A stretch of 64,000 bases of DNA from Wocania ichthyoenteri Th78. GTDB lineage: Bacteria > Bacteroidota > Bacteroidia > Flavobacteriales > Flavobacteriaceae. The translations under genes were made by a program, and so were the position numbers. The notes under the pieces were generated by a model. That model was not told the DNA's origin, made no database searches, and was given only the letters and a program-made list of their open reading frames with translations. This document shows positions 1 to 8,495 of this stretch, piece after piece. The DNA is taken from NCBI RefSeq assembly GCF_000789235.1, contig NZ_KN525716.1, positions 2,191,169-2,255,168 of the forward strand, read 5' to 3'. Every line of letters begins with the position of its first letter. Position 1 is the first letter of the stretch.

Positions 1-129
1 TAAAGAGTCTCTTCCATAGAGTGGAGTATAAGTACCGCCTTTAATAAGAACCATTTTAGACTGACAATAAATTGTCGATAGGTATGAGATAAACAAAATT
101 CTCGTTGCCAGCCTTAAAATAGTTCGCAT
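1..129 (-). CDS. Partial secreted SUMF1/formylglycine-generating-enzyme-like protein (N-terminus only)
   Basis: The minus strand opens with an ATG at 129 and stays open to the window edge, giving 43 residues. The first ~22 residues are a hydrophobic signal-peptide-like stretch (LRLATRILFISYLSTIYC). They are followed by MVLIKGGTYTPLYGRD, which resembles the MVLIPGGTF-type opening of SUMF1/FGE-family domains. It starts 22 bp downstream of the nirK stop on the same strand, so the two are probably co-transcribed. The rest of the gene lies outside the window. The family call rests on one short motif and is tentative. Confidence 0.6.
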   Translation of the reverse strand, partial: MRTILRLATRILFISYLSTIYCQSKMVLIKGGTYTPLYGRDSL

Positions 130-151
130 TTTTTTAAATTATATAATATGA

Positions 152-1618
152 TTAGTGACCGCTTTTAACAGCATCAACTTGAGCTTTCGTAACATTGGTT
201 TTGTTATTGCCCCATGAGTTGTAAACATAAGTCATAACATCTGCTATTTCATCATTGCTTATAGACTGTCTAGTCATTACACTATTGTATTTTTGTCCGT
301 TTACTGTAATCTCACCTGTTTTACCTTTAAGGACGATTTCAATAGCACGTCTTACATCAGCATTTAAGTAATCTGAATTTGCCAAAGGAGGAAATGCATT
401 AGGAATTCCTTGTCCTTCTGCTTGATGGCAGGCAAAACAAGTTTGCATATAAATTTGTTTACCTGATTCCATTTTTTCAGCTAAGGTTTTATCAGTACTT
501 GCAACTTTAACTTTTTTGTTTGAATCTACAGGCATTTCTTGAATTCCACCACCTTCAGGATGATAAATGCCTTCTTGTACAACACCAGAATAAATTTTCT
601 TATTCTCTTCGCCTTCGACCTTTAACATGCCAAGAGCTCCTTTGTTGAATGCTCTGAATATGGAGTGGTCAACTAAAATAAAAGTTCCAGGTACGTCAAC
701 TCTAAACTCAACGATGGCTGCGCCACCTGCAGGAACTAATGTGGTTTGTACGTTTTCATTAATTAAGTCTCCACCTTCAACCATAACCTTGTCAAAGATT
801 TCACCAATAACATGGAATGATGATACTAAGTTTGGGCCACCGTTACCAACATATAATCGAACCGTTTCGCCAACGTTTGCTGTAATGGCGTTATCACCTG
901 TTAATGCTCCAACTGAACCGTTAAAAACCACATAGTCAGCATCTTCATCGACAGCTTTTTGCATGTCGAAAGCTTGAAGACCAGGATCTCCGTTTTCACC
1001 TTTTGTATAGAAATCACCTTGCATAATGTAATATTCTTTATCTACCTGAGGTAAACCACCTTCTGGCTCAACTAAAATTAAACCGTACATACCGTTTGCT
1101 ATGTGCATACCTACTGGTGCTGTAGCACAGTGGTACACATACAAACCAGGGTTTAGGGTTTTAAAACTGAACATTTTTTCATGACCAGGAGCCACAAAAG
1201 AAGATGTTGCTCCACCTCCAGGACCTGTTACAGCGTGTAAATCTATATTATGAGGTAATTTATTATCTGGATGGTTAGATAAGGTAAACTCTACTTCATC
1301 ACCAACCCGCGTTCTTATAAAGCTTCCGGGAACAGATCCACCAAAAGTCCAATAGTTATAGGTTGTTCCATCGGTCATGGTACCTTCTTGTTCAAGAATT
1401 TCCATATTTACTATGAGTTTTTTTGCTTTACGTCTTCCAACTGGAGTAGGCACATTGGGAGGAGAAGTCAATTCAGCAAGCATTTCTTTACTTACAGGAA
1501 TGTCTGTAGCATCTGCATATTCTTTTTTTTCATTATCAATACAAGCTGTAAATGATAGGGTTAGCATTAATGCCATTAGAATATATGGCATCATCAATGG
1601 TTTTTGTTTTACCTTCAT
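152..1618 (-). CDS. nirK: Copper-containing nitrite reductase fused to a C-terminal cytochrome c domain, lipoprotein
   Basis: The 488-residue protein reduces nitrite to nitric oxide. The N-terminus ends in a lipobox (LSFTAC, Cys26), predicting a membrane-anchored periplasmic protein. Two cupredoxin domains follow. Type 1 copper ligands are readable as H123, C164, H172 and M177, and type 2 ligands as H128, H163 and H318. The catalytic Asp (D126 in PHNIDLHAV) and His (H269 in SSFHVIG) are both present. A cytochrome c domain begins near residue 375 with heme motif CFACH (394-398) and a candidate axial Met448 in NSVMTRQ. The fused heme domain suggests that electrons are delivered directly to the type 1 copper. 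The SUMF1-like gene follows closely downstream. A Crp/Fnr-like palindrome and a Bacteroidota -7 box lie upstream. Confidence 0.95.
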   Translation of the reverse strand: MKVKQKPLMMPYILMALMLTLSFTACIDNEKKEYADATDIPVSKEMLAELTSPPNVPTPVGRRKAKKLIVNMEILEQEGTMTDGTTYNYWTFGGSVPGSFIRTRVGDEVEFTLSNHPDNKLPHNIDLHAVTGPGGGATSSFVAPGHEKMFSFKTLNPGLYVYHCATAPVGMHIANGMYGLILVEPEGGLPQVDKEYYIMQGDFYTKGENGDPGLQAFDMQKAVDEDADYVVFNGSVGALTGDNAITANVGETVRLYVGNGGPNLVSSFHVIGEIFDKVMVEGGDLINENVQTTLVPAGGAAIVEFRVDVPGTFILVDHSIFRAFNKGALGMLKVEGEENKKIYSGVVQEGIYHPEGGGIQEMPVDSNKKVKVASTDKTLAEKMESGKQIYMQTCFACHQAEGQGIPNAFPPLANSDYLNADVRRAIEIVLKGKTGEITVNGQKYNSVMTRQSISNDEIADVMTYVYNSWGNNKTNVTKAQVDAVKSGH

Positions 1619-1683
1619 GATTTAGTTGTTTATGTAGTTATGGTTATTTTAAAAAAGACTTTTTTGTCTTTTTTGTGGTTATT

Positions 1684-1729
1684 CAAAAATAATTGTTATA
1701 ACTGTTTTAAAACATGACATTTGTCATGT
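1684..1729 (-). promoter_or_regulatory. nirK promoter: TAnnTTTG -7 box with Crp/Fnr-like palindrome
   Basis: On the minus strand a TATTTTTG box (complement of 1684-1691) fits the Bacteroidota TAnnTTTG -7 consensus. A perfect inverted repeat ACATGACATTTGTCATGT (1712-1729) has the ATGAC-N4-GTCAT layout of Crp/Fnr-family sites. Its centre is 33 bp upstream of the box centre. That would put the site near -41 from a transcription start about 60 bp before the nirK ATG, the usual place for class II activation. The start site is inferred. Confidence 0.65.
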
Positions 1730-1800
1730 ACATGTTTTTGTAGATATTTAAATAACCTTAAAAAGAACTTTAACTTTGAGATAAGCTATTATCCTTTATA

Positions 1801-3798
1801 CTAGTAGATTACGAAGGAGATATTCATATAACAATTACGTCCTTGCCTTGGTATATTATTCCAATCTGCATAGGTAGAATAATGGGCGTCTAAAACATTT
1901 TCAACACCATATTTTAAAATCCATTTATTGTTATTGGTATAGAACATATTTCCTAAATTAATATTTAAAATACCGTATGCAGGTGTTTTGTCTTCACCAT
2001 AAAAACTACTATAATTGCTTTGATTTCCGTTGCCTTCAAATTGAATAGCGGCATTAAATGTTGAAGTATTGTAGCTCGCTTCAGCCAAATAAGATAAAGG
2101 CTTTATTAGCGGTAAATTTTCATCGTTACTACCTTTTCCGTAGTTGTAACCAAGGGTTCCGTTTACTGAAAATGTTTTTGAAAATTTATAAGATGAATTC
2201 AAATACACATCAAAAATAGTGGCATTTGGTAAGGATTTGTAAATTCGAACCCCATTTGCACCAATAGTCATAGGACTTAGTGAAGCATCAACATCTCCAA
2301 TAATATAATCCATAATATGAAAATAAGACGTTTCAATACCAATATGGAATTTACTATTATGAAAATCAGCCTTTACATTCGCTTCAATCGCTTTTTCATT
2401 TTTCAAGGTTGGATTTCCTATGTAATCATAATTATCAAAACTGTTGAAAAGAAAAAAACCGTAGCCTTCGCTAACTGATGGTGCTCTTTCGCCGTAACCC
2501 AAGCCAAAACTAACATCATAACTTTTCTTTTTAAAGGTGTAATCTGAAGCTATACTAGTTAAAAATCTACTTTTTGTATCACTAATTTCAGGGTAAAAAA
2601 TTTGAAGACTTTCCAATCCAGCTTCTTTAGCAATTGTATTTTTATGATAACCAAACCTAACAGACATTGAAAGCGCTTCATTTTTATTTAAAGAAAAATC
2701 ATCTTTAGCAAAAATTCCAGTATAAAGGGTTCTAATATCTGGCCATGTGTACATAAACATGGCAGGTTGATTGGGGTCGTTTGGATACATCGACATTTCT
2801 GCTAACGAACGGTTGTAAAATCCATTAAAATTTAATGCTAACTTATGTTTGTTAACTTGTGTTGTTGCTTTACTATAAAACCCGTAAGTATCACTCCACC
2901 CTGGCATATCCATACGAATAGGCACATCCAGACGTTTAGAATCGTCCATAATATGCGTAATGGTATTAAAATATAGTTTAGTTTCTATGGTTTGTATTAA
3001 GGTTGAATCGTTGGCGTAATTATGAGTTACCGAAGTGATTAAAGCTTCAGCTAAAGAGACATCCATGGGTAGTGCTGGATAGCCAACATCTGTGGCTCTG
3101 TCGTAAATCACGTTAGCATCTATAGCGTGGTTTTCTGATAGTTTATATCCCGTTTGAAGCGACACATTATATTTCTCAAACTGCGAGTATAGAATTTTTT
3201 TACTGTTTCCAGCATCGTAATTATCAGATTTTCTGTAGATACCATCGGCATTAACGTAAAATTTATTGCCTGAATATTCAAGATCTAAACCTCCTGTTTT
3301 GTAGTTTCCGTTGGTTTCGTAGCCTAAATCTACACTTGTTTTTAGTCCAGAATCGTTAAACTTACTAGATGGTAATTTTAAATCGATACCTCCACCAACG
3401 CAATGTCCATTTTCTACACCAGTTTGTCCAGAACCAACACTTACTTTTTCTAAATTGGACACGTCTACATACGATGTAATAGGATCCATTTTATCTGTAC
3501 ATGCACCAAAAATTTGCATACCATCAATGGTGACGTTTAACCTGTCGCTATTCATGTTATTTATAGTTGGTTCCCATGCGTAATTACCACGTTTTATCAT
3601 AGTAACTTTATTGTTTTTTTCTAAATAATCATCTATACTAGACAAGGTTTTTTCTTGGCGATAGTTACTTAATTTACGTCTTCCTAAAACGATAACTTCG
3701 TTTAATTTAGTCGTGTCTTTTTTAGTTGCAATATTTTCTTGAGCAAAAATAAATCCGCTGATAAATAGGCATATACTATATATAATGAATTTTTTCAT
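1801..3798 (-). CDS. TonB-dependent outer-membrane copper receptor, OprC/NosA-like
   Basis: A signal peptide (cleavage near FAQ20) is followed by a TonB-box-like segment (NEVIVLG, 33-39). A plug domain (~residues 45-145, with IDGMQIFGACTDKM and GGGIDLKLPS) and a β-barrel ending in an aromatic-rich strand come next. The length of 665 aa fits the family. The plug has C100-x3-M104, and an extracellular-loop region has H282-x-M284. This matches the CxxxM-HxM copper site described for Pseudomonas OprC. With nirK on one side and the nos operon on the other, the likely role is copper uptake for these cuproenzymes. Copper as substrate is inferred from motif and context. Confidence 0.85.
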   Translation of the reverse strand: MKKFIIYSICLFISGFIFAQENIATKKDTTKLNEVIVLGRRKLSNYRQEKTLSSIDDYLEKNNKVTMIKRGNYAWEPTINNMNSDRLNVTIDGMQIFGACTDKMDPITSYVDVSNLEKVSVGSGQTGVENGHCVGGGIDLKLPSSKFNDSGLKTSVDLGYETNGNYKTGGLDLEYSGNKFYVNADGIYRKSDNYDAGNSKKILYSQFEKYNVSLQTGYKLSENHAIDANVIYDRATDVGYPALPMDVSLAEALITSVTHNYANDSTLIQTIETKLYFNTITHIMDDSKRLDVPIRMDMPGWSDTYGFYSKATTQVNKHKLALNFNGFYNRSLAEMSMYPNDPNQPAMFMYTWPDIRTLYTGIFAKDDFSLNKNEALSMSVRFGYHKNTIAKEAGLESLQIFYPEISDTKSRFLTSIASDYTFKKKSYDVSFGLGYGERAPSVSEGYGFFLFNSFDNYDYIGNPTLKNEKAIEANVKADFHNSKFHIGIETSYFHIMDYIIGDVDASLSPMTIGANGVRIYKSLPNATIFDVYLNSSYKFSKTFSVNGTLGYNYGKGSNDENLPLIKPLSYLAEASYNTSTFNAAIQFEGNGNQSNYSSFYGEDKTPAYGILNINLGNMFYTNNNKWILKYGVENVLDAHYSTYADWNNIPRQGRNCYMNISFVIY

Positions 3799-3849
3799 GT
3801 GATAGTTTTAGTGTTTTTTGAAAGGACTTGTTAAAAAGCAAAAAAAAAA

Positions 3850-3910
3850 TTATCAGACTGAGCATAGTTTTACGCTAAAAAGGGCACCTCGACTACGCTC
3901 AGTGTGATAA
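3850..3910. repeat. Imperfect inverted repeat with TCACACTGAGCGTAG-type arms
   Basis: The left arm at 3850-3867 (TTATCA-gACTGAGCATAG) pairs imperfectly with the right arm at 3893-3910 (CTACGCTCAGTGTGATAA). The element sits in the gap between the copper receptor and the Met-rich lipoprotein gene. Its right end resembles the short element inside the deacetylase gene at 56241-56300 (both contain CACTGAG plus a TCGA core), so both may belong to one dispersed repeat family. It could also act as a terminator-like hairpin for the upstream lipoprotein gene. Confidence 0.6.
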
Positions 3911-3918
3911 CTAATTAT

Positions 3919-4761
3919 TTAAAATTCGAGTTCTAAATACAATGAGCTTTTTTCGTTAGTATCTGTAACATCTTCTCCTTTTAATACCTCGTCGTGTTTG
4001 TTAACTAGTTTTAAATTGAGCACCCAATACCCTGTCATAGTTAACGATAAATCACCATGATACATGTGGTCTTCTTTATTATAACTTAAATCGGTGTTGT
4101 TTGGTGAACTATGATTGCCCATTCCTGGCATTCTAGGATCTAGTGTAATGGTGTAATCTTCAACCACAGGAAAAGTCATCATATTTTCCATTTTAAAAAG
4201 GCCAACTTTAAGATTGTTAATTGCAATTTTTGGTTCGCTTGGTTCAATTAAGGCAATAATATATCGACTATCATCGCTTCCCATAAAACTAGTAGTATTT
4301 TGTTTTTCTGACTGTAAAACTGTAATAGTATTAGATGCCGTATAATCTGTTCCATCAATATTATAATTAATGGTTAAAGACCAACCGGAGCCATCGGCAT
4401 TCGTCATTTGATAGATGATAAAACCTTGGTAAACGGTTTCTTTATCTATGGTTTTTGTGATTTCAGATTTAGGACACGAATGCTGCATTGTTGGCATTTG
4501 CATCATGGGCATCCAAGAAAGTGTTGCGTTTTTTATATAACTACTTGTTTCGTTATCTTTTATTCTAATACTTACATTATTATAGCCTGTTTTAAAATCT
4601 CCAGTGGTATTAAACAGCTCTATGGTATGTGTGGTATTAGCTATTTCCTGTATTTTTATAAGATCTTCAACTTCGTTTATTATTGGTGTTTCGTTATCTG
4701 TTGAACAGGATATTGCAAAAATTGCAATAGATAGGATAGGTAATAAATATTTAAAATTCAT
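3919..4761 (-). CDS. Met/His-rich lipoprotein, probable copper-binding (YtkA-like layout)
   Basis: The 280-residue lipoprotein has a lipobox at AISC (Cys19). It contains two candidate metal-binding clusters: WMPMMQMPTMQHSCP (~residues 83-97) and a MPGMGNHSSP stretch in the C-terminal half. The rest looks like two β-sandwich segments, as in YtkA/FixH-like domains. It is followed downstream by the copper receptor on the same strand, with about 120 bp and a hairpin repeat between them. A role in periplasmic copper binding or relay is inferred from composition and context. No enzyme motif is visible. Confidence 0.7.
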   Translation of the reverse strand: MNFKYLLPILSIAIFAISCSTDNETPIINEVEDLIKIQEIANTTHTIELFNTTGDFKTGYNNVSIRIKDNETSSYIKNATLSWMPMMQMPTMQHSCPKSEITKTIDKETVYQGFIIYQMTNADGSGWSLTINYNIDGTDYTASNTITVLQSEKQNTTSFMGSDDSRYIIALIEPSEPKIAINNLKVGLFKMENMMTFPVVEDYTITLDPRMPGMGNHSSPNNTDLSYNKEDHMYHGDLSLTMTGYWVLNLKLVNKHDEVLKGEDVTDTNEKSSLYLELEF

Positions 4762-4867
4762 TTTAGTTTATTTTTGATGTTCAAAATAAGTCTGAAAACC
4801 TCCTGCTCGCTTAACAAAATAAGCAAGACATAGAAGTAAAATCTAAGTGATTTTATAAATCGAAAAA

Positions 4868-5266
4868 CTAACTAAAATTTGGTGGAGGTGTATCTATATC
4901 TAGATACATGTTATTAATTTTTGGAGTTTTAAAAGTTGTATTTTGCTTAAAGGTACTTGAAGAAACAAATACACTTTTAACGGTGTTTATAGTTAATAAG
5001 CAAAACATATCTAAGGCAATACGTTTACTTTCTTGTAAAGGATTATCTGAGTTGTTAGAATCTCCATTATTTTCAGAGAGTTCTTTGCGTAATTGACATT
5101 TACCATTACAACCTTTTTGCTCTTCTTTTTGAATACATAATGTCTTTGCTATAAAGTCTTGATTAACAATAAAATCTCCAACAATAACAAGCGTGTTTAT
5201 ATTATGTGCGAATAATATAAAGACTAATATAAAAGCAGTTATGTTACGAGTTATTACTTTTAGCAT
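4868..5266 (-). CDS. Small membrane-anchored Cys-motif protein, unknown function
   Basis: The 132-residue protein has one N-terminal hydrophobic segment (residues ~8-30). A motif C-x8-C-x3-C follows at residues ~44-57 (LCIQKEEQKGCNGKCQLRKEL), then a Ser/Asn-rich linker. A second hydrophobic stretch contains one more Cys, and the tail is Pro-rich. Similar small proteins with a CNGKC-x-L(R/K)K motif are, from memory, common beside TonB receptors and metal genes in Flavobacteriia. Metal handling is an inference. It lies on the same strand between the nos operon and the Met-rich lipoprotein. Confidence 0.6.
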   Translation of the reverse strand: MLKVITRNITAFILVFILFAHNINTLVIVGDFIVNQDFIAKTLCIQKEEQKGCNGKCQLRKELSENNGDSNNSDNPLQESKRIALDMFCLLTINTVKSVFVSSSTFKQNTTFKTPKINNMYLDIDTPPPNFS

Positions 5267-5320
5267 GATGCAAATTTATATGAAACGAAGTAAAGTAAAC
5301 ATGATTATTGTCACTAATTT

Positions 5321-5758
5321 TTATAATTTAAAATAATTAAAATAATTAAAATAAGTTTTAATTAAGGTTTCTAATTCTATTAAAGTTTTACTAGATTTAG
5401 TGTTGTTATTTGATTCTTTTATGGTTGAAATCTTATCTAACATCGGTATTAAAACCACGTGTAGCTGATTATGTGGTTCGCCTTTCATTGAGCAGTTTTT
5501 AATTATATAACTAGTTTGTTCTGAAAGGATTTCGCCTAAATTCGTATAATCTTTTTGTTCCCTTTTTTTAAAATCAGAAATAATAGAATCCATAATTTTA
5601 ATACCTTTATGGGTTTCAAGGTTTGCAATCCATTTTTCGCCATTGTTTAAATTAAGTTCTAAATTATCTGCTACTGAAATTTCTTCAGCTTTTGTTGCAT
5701 TTTTACAACTTAGTGTTACAATTAAAATGAGTATTAAGGATAAGGTTTTTATTTTCAT
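5321..5758 (-). CDS. Small lipoprotein at the end of the nos operon, unknown function
   Basis: The 145-residue lipoprotein has a lipobox at TLSC (Cys18). The centre carries CSMKGEPHNQLHVVLIPM (~residues 93-110), which combines Cys, Met and two His in a pattern compatible with metal binding. It starts 22 bp after nosY stops, so it is likely the last gene of the nos operon. The C-terminus (FNYFNYF) is encoded by a 9-bp tandem repeat (unit AAATAATTA on the plus strand, 5331-5355), so its length may vary between strains. I do not recognise the family. Confidence 0.65.
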   Translation of the reverse strand: MKIKTLSLILILIVTLSCKNATKAEEISVADNLELNLNNGEKWIANLETHKGIKIMDSIISDFKKREQKDYTNLGEILSEQTSYIIKNCSMKGEPHNQLHVVLIPMLDKISTIKESNNNTKSSKTLIELETLIKTYFNYFNYFKL

Positions 5759-5779
5759 AATTTAATGTCAATTATTGGC

Positions 5780-6562
5780 TTAAAAATCTTTCTTTTTAGA
5801 TTTGAATATAATTCTTAAAACTGGTAAAATTACCCAAACAGTTAGCATTATAAAAGATACAATTAATCCGAAATTAGTACCAAAAAATTGCTTAAAAACT
5901 GCTCCTGTGTACCCTAATAATGCCGAAATATCTAATTTTAAAAGAATGAGTGTTCTTGATAAATCTATTGGATTGAGCATCGTACCAATTAACGATACTT
6001 TGTCTAACGGATAATCTTCAAACATAATTAGGGTCATTAAAAACAAACCATCATAAATTACTGCTAGGAATAACCATAGTAAAATGGCATACCCAAAACC
6101 TTTTATCTTATTTTCGTTTGATAGTGCAATATTAAAAGCTAAAGCTGTGAATATTAATGTTAAAAAAGTTCCTGTAATTAGTAGTAAAGAAAAATCCCAA
6201 ATGGCACTACTTTCAAATAGACCATAAAAAACAAACGGAATGCCTAAACCTAAAATTAAACTCATAGAAAGTGATAAAGCAACACCTAAATATTGCCCTA
6301 AAAATATAGATGAACGTTTTAAAGGCTGGGCTAATAATAACTCTGTGAATTCTTTGGAATTATAGTAGTACATTACGCCAAAAATAGTTCCTATTAATGG
6401 TACTAAAACGATAATAACATTCATTAAAGTAATGACTGCTTTTGAAAGGTCGTTGTTTAAAAACAAGAGTACAATACCTAGCAATAAATAGAATGCAAAA
6501 TACACGTAACTCCAGCGGCTACGCATTAAATCGTAAAAACTATATTTTAATATTTTAAACAT
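5780..6562 (-). CDS. nosY: ABC transporter permease of the nos system
   Basis: The 260-residue protein has six hydrophobic segments. An N-terminal FKILKYSFYDLMRSRW lies before the first one, and the typical YNSKEFTELLLAQPLKRSSIFLGQYLG coupling region follows the second. This is the layout of NosY, which with NosF and NosD forms a complex serving CuZ-centre maturation in NosZ. The gene overlaps the nosF stop by 8 bp, indicating translational coupling. The family and its place in the operon are clear. The transported substrate (a sulfur species or copper handover) is known only from the wider family. Confidence 0.9.
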   Translation of the reverse strand: MFKILKYSFYDLMRSRWSYVYFAFYLLLGIVLLFLNNDLSKAVITLMNVIIVLVPLIGTIFGVMYYYNSKEFTELLLAQPLKRSSIFLGQYLGVALSLSMSLILGLGIPFVFYGLFESSAIWDFSLLLITGTFLTLIFTALAFNIALSNENKIKGFGYAILLWLFLAVIYDGLFLMTLIMFEDYPLDKVSLIGTMLNPIDLSRTLILLKLDISALLGYTGAVFKQFFGTNFGLIVSFIMLTVWVILPVLRIIFKSKKKDF

Positions 6563-7262
6563 GATTTTCTGTAAGTATTGATGCTATGGCGTGTTCGAAA
6601 TCGGGTTGATTGGTCTTATTTTTTAATTCTGAAATAGTGCCTTTAAAGTATATGTTTCCTTCTAATAAAAACACAATTTCGTCTGAAACTTCTTCAACAA
6701 AACTCATAATATGCGAGGTTATTAAAATGGTTTTTCCTTTAGCTTTTTCTACTTGAATTAAACCTTTTAATCTGATTAGTGAAATAGGATCTAAGCCTGT
6801 TGTTGGTTCATCTAAAATAATAAGCGGACTATCAAACATAAAGGTTAGTACAAGGTTTACTTTTTGTTTTGTACCTCCAGAAAGATTGCCTAGTTTTTTA
6901 TCTAAAAAAGGTTCTAGCTTAAAAAGCTGTATTAAGCGTTCATCTTCATCTGTATTTTGGCGTAAGTCCTTAATCATTTTGATTAATTCTTTCACTTTTA
7001 AATTGCTAGGAAAGTTGGCTATTTGAGGTAGATAATTAATTTTATGTCTGTAGTCTGAATTTTTTTTTATGTTTTCTCCAAGTACAGAAATGTCACCTTC
7101 ATTCGGGATAACCATACCTAAAATAGATTTTATCAATGTTGTTTTTCCTGAACCATTTGGCCCAAGAACTGCAAAAATACCACCTTCGTTTATGGTTAAA
7201 TATAAACCACTTATAACTTGGTTTTTGCCAAATTTTTTATGTAGATTTTTAATGTTTACCAT
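6555..7262 (-). CDS. nosF: ABC transporter ATP-binding protein of the nos system
   Basis: The 235-residue ATPase carries every expected motif. Walker A is GPNGSGKTT (~residues 35-43), the signature is LSGGTKQKV (~128), Walker B is PLIILDEPTTGLDP (~149-162), and the switch His is in ITSHIM. It overlaps nosD by 7 bp at its start and nosY by 8 bp at its end, so the three are translated as a coupled set. It powers the NosDFY complex for NosZ copper-sulfide centre assembly. Confidence 0.93.
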   Translation of the reverse strand: MVNIKNLHKKFGKNQVISGLYLTINEGGIFAVLGPNGSGKTTLIKSILGMVIPNEGDISVLGENIKKNSDYRHKINYLPQIANFPSNLKVKELIKMIKDLRQNTDEDERLIQLFKLEPFLDKKLGNLSGGTKQKVNLVLTFMFDSPLIILDEPTTGLDPISLIRLKGLIQVEKAKGKTILITSHIMSFVEEVSDEIVFLLEGNIYFKGTISELKNKTNQPDFEHAIASILTENHV

Positions 7263-8491
7263 GTTATTTGTTTTGTTAGTGGGTTGTTGTCTAGTAAATT
7301 ATCTGGTGTAAATACTGGCGATACCTTTTCGGAAAAATCAATAATATCAATAAACATACTACGTAATAAAATAATAGTTTCTGGTGTGCGATTTACAATG
7401 TATGAAAATAACTTTACAGGTCTATATGGTACATCGCCAATACCATTTTTATCAAGATCGTAACCAGTGTAATTACTCCAGTAATTTCTATCAAAAACAT
7501 TATCGTTAACCTTACTATTATAAGCAATATCAAAAGAATTATACAGAAAGTTGTTTTCTAAAAAATAATTGGTATAACAGGCACCACGAACTTTAATTGC
7601 CCAACCGTTGTTTTTAAAATTATTGTGTTTATAGGTAATACGGTTTGAGCCTTCAATGTTAATACCAATAGTATTTTCTTCAAAGGTATTGCCAATAATT
7701 TCGGCATCATTAATTTCTTTTAAAAGCATACCATAAGAGGCTGTTCCCCAATTTTCTTTAAAAATGTTGTTGTACATTTTTATGCGTTTTGAAAACATAA
7801 CAGCAACTCCAGCACCGTTGTTTTCAAAGATGTTGTCTTGATAAATGTCATCATTAGAAAACATAAAATGCAAGCCATAACGTATATTTAAAGCGCTTAC
7901 GTTGTTTTTAATAGTGCAGAAATTTGAAAACTCTAAATAGATGCCATCTCTAACATGCTGCACAAAATTATGTTCAATTTCAATATTTTTACTGTACCAA
8001 AGCTGAATTCCATTTCCAGAATTGTATTCTTCAACAGCATCACCAATAATTTTGTTGTGAAACACTTTCCCGTCCCTTGATTTTTCAATATAAATTCCAA
8101 AGAATAGCTTTTCTAAAACTAAATTTTGAATGATAAAATTTTTGCTGTTTTTTACACGAATAGCAGCATAATCTTCAGTATAACTGGTGCCGACATTTAT
8201 AATAAATAAGCCATCTACTGTAACATTATCTGATGTTATGGTAATAATTTCGCCTTTTAACTCTCCATCTATTACAGGATAATTTTCACCAATTATAGTT
8301 AAGGATTTATTAACGACAATATTATGCTCTTTGTAAATAGCTTTTTTAACAATAATAGTATCAAAATCTTTAGCTTGAGTAATGGCTTCTTTTAATGTTG
8401 AAATTTTGCAATTACCACAAACCTCAATAGTTTTTGCCATAGTTTGGCTAGCCATTAAAATGGCTGATAAAAAAACGAGTAAATTTTTCAT
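7256..8491 (-). CDS. nosD: Periplasmic copper-assembly protein, right-handed β-helix
   Basis: The 411-residue protein has a signal peptide ending near QTMAK. A long series of short repeats (N-x-I-x-x-N, such as IEIEHNFVQHVRDGIYLEFS) follows, typical of CASH/NosD right-handed β-helix proteins. A C-terminal tail contains DKNGIGDVPYRPVKLFSYIVNRTPETIILLR, a recognisable NosD ending. It works with NosF and NosY to mature the CuZ centre. Its gene follows nosL by 4 bp. Confidence 0.93.
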   Translation of the reverse strand: MKNLLVFLSAILMASQTMAKTIEVCGNCKISTLKEAITQAKDFDTIIVKKAIYKEHNIVVNKSLTIIGENYPVIDGELKGEIITITSDNVTVDGLFIINVGTSYTEDYAAIRVKNSKNFIIQNLVLEKLFFGIYIEKSRDGKVFHNKIIGDAVEEYNSGNGIQLWYSKNIEIEHNFVQHVRDGIYLEFSNFCTIKNNVSALNIRYGLHFMFSNDDIYQDNIFENNGAGVAVMFSKRIKMYNNIFKENWGTASYGMLLKEINDAEIIGNTFEENTIGINIEGSNRITYKHNNFKNNGWAIKVRGACYTNYFLENNFLYNSFDIAYNSKVNDNVFDRNYWSNYTGYDLDKNGIGDVPYRPVKLFSYIVNRTPETIILLRSMFIDIIDFSEKVSPVFTPDNLLDNNPLTKQITW

Positions 8492-8495
8492 ACTA

